Source: Beta vulgaris subsp. vulgaris (lineage: Eukaryota; Streptophyta; Magnoliopsida; Caryophyllales; Amaranthaceae). Taken from it: DNA of 64,000 nucleotides. Position 1 is the first letter of the stretch; each line of letters starts with the position of its first letter. The translations under genes were made by a program, and so were the position numbers. The stretch spans positions 26,645,072 to 26,709,071 of the forward strand of contig NC_079202.1 of the NCBI RefSeq assembly GCF_026745355.1. The letters are read 5' to 3'. The notes beneath the pieces are model-generated. The model did not search any database. It was not told the DNA's origin and was given only the letters and a program-made list of their open reading frames with translations. Shown here piece by piece: positions 33,419 to 43,521 of the stretch.

Positions 33419-33657
33419 TTAAAGAAAACGAGTTACGCCCTCGTAACTCACCTCAAGGAATAGGTCTGGATATTTCTTTCTCATATCATCTTCGGCTTCC
33501 CACGTCGCCTCTTCCGATCCGACTCGTGGTTAGACCAAAGGATTTTGACGATGTGGACATCCTTATTGCGTGTACTACGCACTTTCCTGTCGAGAATCTT
33601 GACAGGTCTTTCCGCATATGTGAGGCTACTATTGTTGTAAAAACACTCAATCAAATC
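33419..33657 (-). pseudogene. Gypsy integrase C-terminus with chromodomain-like motif
   Basis: Continues the integrase after the solo LTR with LDLIE and YNNS, then skips to LTYAERPVKILDRKVR and VKILWSNHES. The middle of the integrase C-terminal region is missing. An extra two bases near 33530 shift the frame before EATWEAEDDM and the end at TAA (33421-33419). The ILDRK...VKVLW...EATWE pattern is the group II chromodomain of Tekay-type elements, thought to guide insertion into heterochromatin. Confidence 0.75.
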
Positions 33658-33662
33658 TAATT

Positions 33663-35038
33663 TGTTGAACCCTAGTTTTGATGCTGACAAAGATACAAAA
33701 ATGCAAACTAAGTAGTGAACTAATGAGTTTCTATGAGTGTATGATGTCTAAGGTATTAATGAAAGGAACTGGGAGAATACGAAGTCAAGGAAGAAATCAA
33801 GAGATGATTTCAAAGGCTAAGTAAAGAAGTTTCTATAAGTTGATACTGGAGCAAGCATTGGATCAAGAAGAATAAAAGCTAGGCGTTTTATTTTCTAGTT
33901 CCAGTGTAAAGGAACAAACTAAGGATGGTAAGGAACAGTGATCGTTTTATTTGAGAATGAGAGTTTGTTCCTTTCTAAGGAACAAACTAAGTGGCACTAA
34001 ACGAATCTGTTAAAGGAACTTAGTTTATAAAGGGAACTAGACTTAGGCGTGCAATAGTATAACGGTTAATTGTGCAATTGAGTAAGTCATGCCTAAATTA
34101 TAGGAAATTAGTTTTATCTAATTTCAAATGATAAAATCAGTTTTAAAAAGAAAATCCGTTTAAGAAGAAGATTTTGTTTTCAGAAAAATAAAGAATATAA
34201 ATATCCGGTTTTTAGAAAGAATTTGTTTAAAAGATATTATTTTCTTAAAGAATAAAACTCAGTTTTAAAGATAAAAGCTGTTTTTTATAAAACTGATTTT
34301 CGGATAAAGCTCAAGGAACTCCTATTACTTAGGAGTAGTGGCTAAAATATATCCACGTTCATATTGAGATCATGGGATCATGGGACATGATGAGAAACGT
34401 GTTCCTTAGGGGAAGGAACATCATGGGTTAATGGACTTAACATGTAATCAAGTTTTAATCCCGCGTTCTTTGTGATTATCACTATAAATATTGAAGTCTA
34501 GATAAGTTCCAAAGTGTGTCTGGCTAAGTAATTAAGTGAGTTTAACTAATTAAGTGTCAGTGCCTTCATTCTCTCATAATAGCCATTTGTTCTTTGCTTT
34601 CTTACTCTAATTCCACTAAGCTTATTTCGATCAATTGTATTTTGGTTTTTGGGGTAAGGGAACTTTGAGTGAAGTTCTGTAAGAGAGAGGCTTTGAGTAA
34701 AGCTTGTATGAGTGAGAAAACTTCGAGTGAAGTTGAGAGGAACTGCTGTTAAGGGAACAGTGGCTCAGGAACTTGAGTTTAGGAACTCAAGGTGTGGCTC
34801 GAGTTAGAATTAGGTTGTAACAAAGTTGTTTGGCCTAATTAGTGAAAGAGTTGAGTTTAAAATCCCTAGTGGTCGAGGTTGTTTCTTCTTGTTGGGCCCT
34901 AGAAGTTTTTCCTCGTAAAAATCCCTTGTGTTCCTCTAGCTTGTTTATTCGTTTAAGTTTTAATTTCCGCAAAAAGTTACGTTTATTTCTACACCTACAA
35001 TTCACCCCCCCTCTTGTAGTGTTCCTAGGGAAATAACA
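33663..35038 (+). mobile_element. Copia-type solo LTR (1376 bp) in the Gypsy integrase
   Basis: Begins TGTTGAACCCTAGTTTTGAT and ends CCTAGGGAAATAACA, with a perfect 5-bp duplication TAATT (33658-33662 and 35039-35043). The integrase sequence continues across the two flanks. The start TGTTGAACCCTAGTTTTGATG and the CAATTCACCCCCCCTCTTGT stretch near 35000 are typical of long Ty1/Copia LTRs. A TATA box (CTATAAATA) lies at about 34482-34490. The body repeats GGAACAAACTAAG and GGAACTTAG motifs. No primer-binding site, coding region or second LTR is present, so it is a solo LTR left by LTR-LTR recombination. Confidence 0.9.
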
Positions 35039-35043
35039 TAATT

Positions 35044-35205
35044 GGTCCTCCCAACTACCTTGAAAATCACTCGCACATGCTCTCAACATGTCCTCCATAG
35101 TTTGATTAGTCCTCTTAGTCTGACCATCAGTCGCAGGGTGAAAGGTTGTACTCATTTTCAATGTTGTCCCAAGATTTAATTGGACCTTTTTTCAAAATTT
35201 CGATA
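35044..35205 (-). pseudogene. Gypsy integrase middle fragment
   Basis: Encodes LKMSTTFHPATDGQT, then MLRACASDFQGSWEDQL, the region with the integrase catalytic Glu neighbourhood (the usual ERT is KRT here). The reading frame toward 35205 has a TGA where WKK is expected (FWKKVQ). It is the piece between CACTA copy C and the Copia solo LTR. Confidence 0.8.
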
Positions 35206-35220
35206 CACTAGGGGAAAAAA

Positions 35221-35522
35221 ACAGAAGGGCTGCGCAAGAAGGGTTGCGCTTTTCAGAAAAGCGCAGCCCTATTCATGAAGGGCTGCGCTTTATCATAAAG
35301 CGCAGCCCTACATAACAGAAGGGTTGCGCTTTTTTTAAAAAGCGCAACCCTTCAGTTAGTAGGGCTGCACTTTATGATAAAGCGCATCCCTTCTCACATT
35401 AGAAGGGCTGCGCTTTTAAAAAAGCGCAGCCCTTCTCACAATAGAAGGGCTGCGCTTTTTAAAAAAGCACAGCCCTTCTGTGTTAGTAGGGCTGCGCTTT
35501 TTAAAAAAGGCGCAGCCCTTCG
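35221..35522. repeat. CACTA 5' subterminal hairpin array (copy C)
   Basis: Roughly eight hairpin modules GAAGGGCTGCGC-(A/T loop)-GCGCAGCCCTTC in tandem, in two spacer classes (TTCATGAAGG and TTCTCACATTAGAAGG junctions), with variants GGTTGCGC and GCTGCAC. Expected binding region for the CACTA transposase accessory protein. Confidence 0.88.
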
Positions 35523-36924
35523 TTAATTTTTTTTTTGGGTATGAATTGCGCGCATGTACAGTATCCAATTCTATTTCCCTCCCTTAGAAAAATTTTACGA
35601 GTGAAAAATCCCCACCACCCACCACCTTCTTTGCGCGAACCCTAACTCCGCCACCTTCTCTCCTCCACTGCATTGACGCACCACCAGCGCGCCACCTTCT
35701 CTCCTCCACTACATTGACGCACCACCAGAGCGCCACCTTCTCTCCTCCATTGGTTCATTCTCTCCTCCACTATATTGACGCCACAACCACGCAACTACAC
35801 CACCTTGCACACTACCTTCTCTTCTCTCCTCCACTACTGCATTTATTGTGGAGCATCACTTCTCTTAATCTCTTTTGCGGTAAATCCCCTCTCACTCTCT
35901 CTTCTCTTTTACATTTCTCTAATTTTTGTTTAATTTGATGGAAACTTCTTTTTTTTGTTGTTAAATGTTCTTGTATTTGCTCAAAGAGTGATTGTTTGGG
36001 GTGGGTTGGGGTGGGGGAGGGATGAGGGGGTGGTTTGGGTTGGGGTGCTGGGCAGTGTTGGGGGAGGGCTGGCAGGGGTTGGGGAGGGTTGGGAGGCTGG
36101 ACAGGGGTGGGGAGGGCTGGCAATGGGTGGGTAGGGCTGGTAGGGGTAGGGGAGGGCTGGCAAGGGGTGGGGGAGGGCTGGGGATGCTGGGCAGGGGGTG
36201 AGGGAGGGCTGGCAAGGGTGGTAAGGCTGGCATGGGTAGGAGAGGGCTGGCAGGGGGTGGGGGAGGGTTGGGGATGCTGGGCAAGGGGTGGGTGAGGGCT
36301 GGTAGGGGGTGGGGGAGGGTGGGGGAGGGTGGGGGAGGGTTGGCGGGGAGGGGAGGGTGGGGAAGGTAGATTTATTTGTGTTTCTTGATATGAGATTGTA
36401 TGAAAACGCAATGTGATTTAGCTATATATGAAATCTACAAGTTGTTTGAATCATCATCATATATGCCTAGTACCCTTCAAGAGTTACTCATTAAGAGTAA
36501 CTCTTGAATAGTCCCCGGTTTGGGACTGTTCTTGGACGTTTGATCTCACTTAGGTGGTGAATGTGTGTCTTCTTTTCAATTCTGAGGAAAATCTTGGCTT
36601 ATCGTTTCTCTACATTGTTCTCTGGGTACATATGTAGATAAGCAATTATCTACATTGTGTACTTGGAGAACTGTAGGGAAATGCTGCCGGATTTTCCTTA
36701 GAATTGAAAAGTTGGCATATATTCACTAGTGAGATTAGACGTCCAAGGATGGGTTAGGTTGGAGTGATAAGGACCTTTGACTGCATGCATACAATTGAAC
36801 ATGTCACTATCTTAGCTTGTGTATACGTGTGTGATTTGAATATGTGAGTGTTGTACTTTAATAATGATTGATGCATTATAATGAATGTTGTGTTTAATTA
36901 TTAGAGGTGGTCTTCTTGAATGAG
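35523..36924 (+). promoter_or_regulatory. CACTA copy C leader with tandem and G-rich repeats
   Basis: Expected promoter and 5' leader of the transposase gene. A roughly 40-bp unit containing CATTGACGCACCACCAG with CCACCTTCTCTCCTCCA is repeated three times at 35640-35780. Positions 35995-36370 are a purine-rich minisatellite of GGGGGAGGGCTGGCAGGGG-type units with dense G runs, able in principle to form G-quadruplexes. A perfect 13-bp inverted repeat, TCAAGAGTTACTC-ATTAA-GAGTAACTCTTGA, lies at 36477-36507. A pyrimidine-ending acceptor TTATTAG precedes 36905. Proline-rich or glycine-rich frames over the minisatellite are artefacts. Confidence 0.6.
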
Positions 36925-39222
36925 ATGGATCGTACTTGGATGTATGGTAGTCGTGAATCGATTGAGTTTGTGAATGGGGTCTCGGAATTCTGTAGAAGTG
37001 CATTAGAATATCAAACATCCTCTGGAGCAGTCGACTTTTATTGTCCTTGTTTGGATTGTAGAAATGTGAGCAAGGTTAGTAGTATACATGTGGTTAGGGA
37101 GCATGTCTTTCGCCTGGGTTTAGGCCTCAATACCAGTATGGTTTGGCATGGTGAGCAGGGGAGGTATATGGGAAGCTCTGGAGTAAAGAATGATGTATGT
37201 GAAGAAAAAAAAAGGATGATGATGAGTTAAATGATCAGAATTTGGATGATGAATTTGGAGATGACGATAGGGATCGGGTAGACAGATGATACACGAGGTT
37301 GAAGATCAGTCGTGTAGACGACCTCGTATTTTTGAGTCTATGTCTCAGGCTGCTGAAAAGCCTTGTTATCCAGGTTGTACAAAGTACACCAAACTTTTCG
37401 CGGTGGTAACACTGTTCAACATTAAGTCGAACGCTGGTTGGACGGACTCTAGTTTCACATCGTTGTTGGAAGTTTTAGCTGAGATGCTCCCTGATGGAAA
37501 TGAACTGCCAAAGTCGTACTATTATGCGAAGAAGCTGATGTGTCCTTTGGGTTTAGAGTACGAGCGGATACATGCTTGTCCTAACGATTGTGTGCTTTAT
37601 CGTAATGAGTATGAGCATTTACATGAGTGTCCACGTTGTGGATTGTCGAGGTACAAGCGTGAAGGAGCTGGAGGTAGTGAAGGACCACCAGCCAAGTGTT
37701 GTGGTATCTACCCATAATACCTAGATTTAAGCGCATGTTCTCAATTAAAGGAGATGCGAAGAATTTGAGGTGGCATGCAGATCGTAGGAAGAAAGACGGT
37801 CTGCTCAAGCATCCGGCTGATTCGCCTGAGTGGAAAACTATCGACAGGGTGCATAAGTCATTTGGTAATGAGGATAGGAATCTGAGGCTTGGATTATGTA
37901 CGGATGGCATGAACCCTTTTGGCAATCTCAGCTCGCAGCATAGTACATGGCCAGTAGTTTTAGTGGTTTACAACTTGCCTCCTTGGTTGTGCATGAAACG
38001 CAAGTACAATGTGTCGCTTCTTATATCGGGGCCCAAACAACCTGGAAATGACATAGATGTATACCTTCAGCCGCTTGTTGAAGATTTACAGAAGATGTGG
38101 AACGAAGGAGTGTTAGTATTTGATGCGTATGCTAATGAGATGTTCACTCTGCGTGCCATGCTTTTTTGTACTATGAACGATTATCCAGCTTATGGGAACT
38201 TATCTGGGTATAAGACTAAAGGAAAACAACCTTGCCCGATTTGTTTAGATGACATGAAATCTACACACCTTAAGGGCTGCAAACATGTGTATATGCGCAC
38301 ACGAAGGCTCCTCAGCCGCGACCATCCCTATCGGTTTAAGAAGAAGGCATTCGATGGGACGGTTGAAGAAGAAGTTGCTCATAGACCATTAACTGGTACT
38401 GAAGTTTATAATCAGGTGAAGGGCATTGAAACAGTCTTTGGTAAACCTGCTAGTGAGGTTGATCGACCTACAGGATTATGGAAAAACAGTCCATTTTTTG
38501 GAAACTCCCATATTGAAAAGATCTAAAGGTCAGACATTGTTTGGATGTCATGCACATAGAGAAGAATGTTTGTGAAGCTATTATCGCGACACTTATGAAT
38601 ATTCCGGGAAGACAAAAGATGTTAAGGCGTCACGACTTTACTTGGAAAAAGAGGGGATTCGACCAGAGTTGTGGGCTCAGAAAAGGGACGGAAGGAAGAA
38701 GAAAAGAGGGGAGGAAAGGGTTGATGATGAAACTCAGAAAAGTAAAAAGGTGGAGGATTCGGAGAAGAATTATTTCCACCAGCTTGCTACACGATGTGCG
38801 TGCAGAGAAACGGATTTTTGCGAGTCATTGTATGGCATTAAGGCCCTACTGGCTACTCATCGAATATGAAGCGCTTTGTTACCTTAAATGGTGAGTTGAA
38901 GTTATCGAGTATGAAATCGCACGATTTCATGTCATGATGCAAGTATTCTTACCGATTGCAATTCGTGGGATACTTCCAAAGCATGTGAGGCACACCATTA
39001 CAGAACTTTGTTCATTTTTTCATTCAATCTGCAGCAAAGTCCTAGACCCGTGACCCTCGATTCCTTGCAGTCCAGAGTAGTTGAAACTCTATGCAAATTT
39101 GAGATGTATTCCCCCCGGCATTCTTTGACATTATGGTCCATCTCATTGTCCATCTAGTTCGAGAAATTAAGCTGTGTGGTCCAGTGTTTTTGAGGTGGTG
39201 CTATCCTTTTGAGAGATATATG

Positions 39223-40959
39223 CACTAGGGGAAAAAAAAAGGAAGGGCTGCGCAGGAAGGGCTGTGCTTTTTCTAAAAGCGCAGCCCTACCAGTGAAGGG
39301 CTGCGCTTTTCATCAAAAGTGCAGCCCTACATAACAAAAGGGCTGCGCTTTTTAAGAAAAGCGCAGCCCTTCACTTAGTAGGGCTGCGCTTTTAGAAAAA
39401 GCGCAACCCTTCTCACATTCAGAAGGGCTGCGCTTTCTCTACAAGCGCAACCCTACTAAGTGAAGGGTTGCGTTTTTAGAAAAAGCGCAGCCCTTTTATT
39501 ATGTAGGGCTGCGTTTTTTTAAAAAAGTGCAGCCCTTCGTTCAATTTTTTTTTATTGAAACGCGCATGCATGTACAGTATGCTGGGCTTAAAATCCTCAA
39601 GCGCGCTAGGGTTCGCGGTATTCTCTCAAGCGCAGCCTCCCTCATTCTCTCATTTTCTCTCTCCTCTCTCACAATCTCATTCTCTCTCTCCTCTCTTCGA
39701 ATCTCATTCTCACAATCTCATTCTCTTCTCTCACAATCTCTCACGAAAAGCCCTAAAATTATAGAAACGAAAAGCTGTGACGAAATTCGAACTTCGAAGA
39801 AACCGTTTGATGAAGCCTTGCCGTTTCCGATGACGAAATTCTCTTCATCACAACGGCGTTCGAGTCTAAGGAGTATTTCCGGTGAGCCTTGCCGTTTGAT
39901 GAAGCCGTTTGATGAAGATGATAAAAGGAAATTGTCGTTTGATGAAGACTCCTGTTCTATTTCTCAGATCTGTTTTTTTTATCGTTTTTGTTTGGGGTAC
40001 AAAGTTTTGAGATGAACTAAGTTTTCGTTCGAATCTCTAATCTCTAATCTCTTCTATTGTTGTTGTAATTTTATTTTTATTTTTTCTTAGATCTGATCTA
40101 AGTTTTGGTTTCAGTTGTACTATTGTCCACCATAAGACCCTTTTGTCTGGTAATCGTGTCAGTAAAGAGGTTCGCGTTTTCTTCTCTCACTTCAATCCAC
40201 TTCGTTCTTGTTTCACATTGCGTCGAGAGATGAAGAATATCAGGGAGATTATGGATGATATAGCCAAAGATCATCTTGACTTTGGGTTATCGACTCAATC
40301 AGTTGGTCTCCAGGTGATTATTGGGAGAGATGCGGACAAGCGGACTGTGGTAGATATGTTAGTAGATACTAATGTTCAGAAGGATGTTTGTTTTAACACT
40401 ACAATATGGCTGTCATAATTTTTTTTTCTTTAAGATGCATTTTTTACTTTGCATCTTGGTGAGAATTATAAAATTGCAAGGAATATTGCCATTCCTCTGA
40501 TATTTACGCATTTAAACATTGTTCCTTATTGGAGAAATTGAGAAATGCCTATTGCTAATTTGCTACCCTGGATTGTTAAAGTTTTACATTTTACTTCCTG
40601 TTTTCAGTTGTTTCACTCGGATATTCAAGTTTGGGATTGATGTTGTGTCAATTTGACATTAAAAAATGCAAAAAAAAAATTTTTTTATTTTTTTTTGGGT
40701 CAAAAGGGTTGCGCTTTTTAGGTAAAAGCACAAGCCTTCATGCTTAAAAGGGCTGCGCTTTTTAGGTAAAAGCGCAACGCTTCTAATCTTGAAGGGCTGC
40801 GCTTTTTAGTAAAAAGCGCAGCCCTTCGTTGTGAAGGGCTGCGTTTACAAGCACAACCCTACTTGAAAAGTGAAGGGCTGCTATTGAAAGGGCTGCTGTC
40901 AAAAAGCGCAGCCCTACAGGCCATTTTCAGCGCAGCCCTTCTTCATTTTTCCACTAGTG
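39223..40959 (+). mobile_element. Non-autonomous CACTA, copy D (1737 bp), nested in copy C
   Basis: Ends CACTAGGGGAAAAAAA and TTTTTCCACTAGTG with a 3-bp duplication ATG (39220-39222; 40960-40962). The host transposase reads CYPFERYM up to the left border and GTLKDKVRNPAQPEG after the right one. The insertion therefore fell within a codon string, and the ATG duplication is the Met codon itself. Both ends carry GAAGGGCTGCGC hairpin arrays (39240-39540; 40700-40950). The interior has a CTCTCT-rich leader (39630-39750) and a captured resistance-gene fragment. Same orientation as copy C. Confidence 0.95.
40115..40418 (+). pseudogene. Captured NBS-LRR resistance-gene fragment in CACTA copy D
   Basis: After an acceptor-like TTTCAG (ending 40114) the frame encodes GNRVSKEVRVFFSHFNPL, then MKNIREIMDDIAKDH, then QVIIGRDADKRTVVDML and NVQKDV. 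This matches the stretch joining the Rx-type coiled-coil domain to the NB-ARC domain in CC-NBS-LRR proteins (family pattern: KEIRERLDDIA...VIGRE-DKE-IV-LL). It stops before the P-loop (GxGGxGKTT) would occur, and the frame ends with a stop at 40416-40418. About 90 codons of a protein that normally has 900 or more. No functional domain is complete; this is a trapped exon piece, as CACTA and Pack-type elements are known to carry. Confidence 0.75.
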
Positions 40960-42001
40960 ATGGGAACTTTGAAGGATAAAGTTCGGAATCCTGCACAACC
41001 AGAAGGTAGTATAATTCAAGGGATTGTGGGTGAAGAGATCAGTAATTTTGTGGCTGAGTATTTTGCTAGTGTTGATCTTGTTGGACTTCCGACATCCCGA
41101 CACGAGGGCGGACTTGAGGACAAGGGTACAATTGGTTCAAAATTGATCACACCTTCCGTAGAAAAGCGTAAACAAGCTCACTTATTTGTATTGCATCACG
41201 TACCAGATGTCCATCCTTATTTAAGTGAACATATGGAAGAATTACGTGTTAGCAATCCTGGAAAAGGAGTGAGGGCATTGACGCAAATGCATAACAAGAC
41301 TTTCATTGATTGGTTTCATAAACGAGTACTCAATGGGTTAGCATTTGGTCCTCGTGAAGCTGTACGCTCTTATGAGGGTTATGATATTAATGGGTATACG
41401 TTTTGGACTGAACGTCAAGATCTAAAGTCAAGATTGCAACAAAATAGTGGTGTTTCACTTGTGGCGTCGTCTACACCATATGCAAGCTCGAAAGATAAGT
41501 CGCCTGTACATGCTGAAAGCAACTATTATGGGCGAGTACAAGAAATATGGGAGCTGGACTACTGTACTTTTAATATTTGCTCTTGTGTTGCACGTGGGTT
41601 GACAATAATCGACGTTGTGTAAGAAACGATGATCCTTGTGGTTTCACTCTTGTTGACCTTAGTCGTCTACGTGAAACTGAGGAGCCATTTGTAATTGCAT
41701 CACAAGTCAAGCAAGTATTTTTTGTAACTGATCCTGTTGATCATAAGTGGTCAATTGTTGTACCGGGTAAAAGGAGTATCCTCGGTATTGGTGATGTTGA
41801 TAATGAGGAAGAATATGATGCATTTGAGGACCTCCCCCCCTTTACCTATCCTGAAATTTGTGTGGAAGATGATGTAAATATGTCGGAGAACTATATACGT
41901 GTAAATCACACGGAAGGGATAAATGTACTTGAGGATCCTGTGAAACGGCGGAAAGTCAATAAATCATGAGACATAAACTCAGGTGTGTAATTTCTCCATT
42001 T

Positions 42002-43010
42002 CCGACCTATTTTGGCATTTTCGCTCCCAAATCGTACTTATCGAGTGATTTAACCCCAAATTTTCTTTGAACATGATTAAATGATGTATAATGTAACTAG
42101 TATGTAGATTGTTAGGCTTTAATTTGTTGTTGGTTGCATTTCGGGAACGAAAAGGCCATTTCCGGCCTATTTTGGCCTATTTTGGCCTTTTCGCTCCCAA
42201 ATCGTACTTATCGAGTGAAATTTTCTTTGAACATGATTATATGATGTATAATGTAACTAGTATGTAGATTTTTAGGCTTTGATTTGTTGTTGGTTGCATT
42301 TCGGGAACGAAAAGGCCATTTCCGGCCTATTTTGGCCTTTTCGCTCCCAAATCGTACTTATCGAGTCATTTAACCCCAAATTTTCTTTGAACATGATTAT
42401 ATGATGTATAATGTAACTAGTATGTAGATTGTTAGGCTTTAATTTGTTGTTGGTTGCATTTCGGGAACGAAAACGCCATTTCCGGCCTATTTTGGCCTAT
42501 TTTGGCCTTTTCGCTCCCGAATCGTACTTATCGAGTGATTTAACCCCAAATTTTCTTTGAACATGATTATATGAGGTATAATATAACTAGTATGTAGATT
42601 GTTAGGCTTTAATTTGTTGTTGGTTGCATTTCGGGAACGAAAAGGCCATTTTCGGCCTATTTTGGCCTATTTTGGCCTTTTCGCTCCCAAATCGTACTTA
42701 TCGAGTGATTTAACCCCAAATTTTCTTTGAACATGATTATATGATGTATAATGTAACTAGTATGTAGATTTTAGGCTTTAATTTGTTGTTGGTTGCATTT
42801 CGGGAACGAAAAGGACATTTCCGGCCTATTTTGGCCTTTTCGCGCCCAAATCGTACTTATCGAGTCATTTAACCCCAAATTTTCTTTGAACATGATTATA
42901 TGATGTATAATGTAACTAGTATGTAGATTGTTAGGCTTTAATTTGTTGTTGGTTGCATTTCGGGAACGAAAACACCATTTCCGGCCTATTTTGGCCTAGT
43001 TTGGCCTTTT
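42002..43010 (+). repeat. CACTA satellite block between the two genes (six to seven units)
   Basis: Units of 150-170 bp starting TCGCTCCCAAATCGTACTTA at 42021, 42191, 42341, 42511, 42681 and about 42840, then truncated near 43005. The unit is related to that at 53-1332 and 46657-47403 but belongs to a distinct subtype (ATCGTACTTATCGAG instead of ATGTAGTTATGAAG). The inverted repeat GGGAACGAAAAGGCC/GGCCTTTTCGCTCCC is kept in most units. Confidence 0.92.
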
Positions 43011-43475
43011 CCCTCCCCGTGCCCACCCCCCCTCCCCCTTGCTGCCCACCCCCCTCCCCTTGCTGCCCACCCCTCCCCCCCTCCTTATCCGCCCACCCCT
43101 TACCCCGCCTCCCTCCTGCCCCCTCCCCCAGCTACACCCCTTCCCCCTGCTGCCCCCCCTCCCTCGGTAACACCCGCCCCCCTGCTGCCCCCTACCCGCT
43201 ACACACCCCCCCCTCCCCATGCTGCCACCTCCTCCCCCTGCTGCCACCCCTCTCCACTGCTGCCCACCCCTCCCCACTGCTGCACCCCTACCCCTGCTCC
43301 ACACCCCTACCCCTGCTCCACACCCCTCCCCCTGCTGCCCACCCCTCCCCCTGCTGCACCCCTGCCCCTTGCTGCACACCCCTCCTCGCCCCTGCTCCAC
43401 ACCCCTCCCCCTGCTGCACACCCCTCCTCCCCTGCTGCCCACCCCCTCCCCACTACACAGCCCCTTCTCGCCCTA
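43011..43475. repeat. C-rich minisatellite (CCCACCCCTCCCCCTGCTG units)
   Basis: Tandem, imperfect 15-22-bp units of CCACCCCTCCCCCTGCTG with strong strand bias (C on plus). The minus strand has runs of three to six G. It follows directly on the satellite block. Reading frames here are proline-rich on one strand and glycine-rich on the other and have no non-repeat homology. Confidence 0.9.
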
Positions 43476-43521
43476 AATGTATTTTTTTTATTAATGCGTA
43501 TGTTTTTATATTTTCAGGGAC

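Larger units (their letters stand above)
36925..41969 (+). pseudogene. TNP2-type CACTA transposase, disrupted
   Basis: Transposase of the En/Spm class. From ATG at 36925 (MDRTWMYG) the first part is the transposase-associated N-terminal domain with CPCLDCRN zinc-ligand spacing and a VREHVFRLG tail (to about 37150). The tnp2 catalytic region follows: ADRRKKDG with a nearby SPEWKTID, LCTDGMNPFG, WPVVLVVYNLPPWLC, KQPGNDIDVYLQPLVEDL, KQPCPICLDD, then LDVMHIEKNVCE (to about 38600), then GSIIQGIVGEE and TFWTE and the DUF4218/DUF4216-type C-terminus (YYGRVQEIWELDY; FTLVDLSRL) to TGA at 41967-41969. Frameshifts occur near 37213, 37288, 37696, 38490 and 41590, TGA replaces Trp near 38511, and copy D splits it at 39222/40960. 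Not functional as read. Confidence 0.9.

Noticed and set aside
35812..36411. Proline-rich 199-codon frame and glycine-rich frames opposite
   Set aside because: Translation of the G-rich minisatellite in the CACTA leader.
42953..43476. Proline/cysteine-rich frames resembling a cell-wall protein
   Set aside because: Repeat translation of the C-rich minisatellite; upstream part is satellite sequence.
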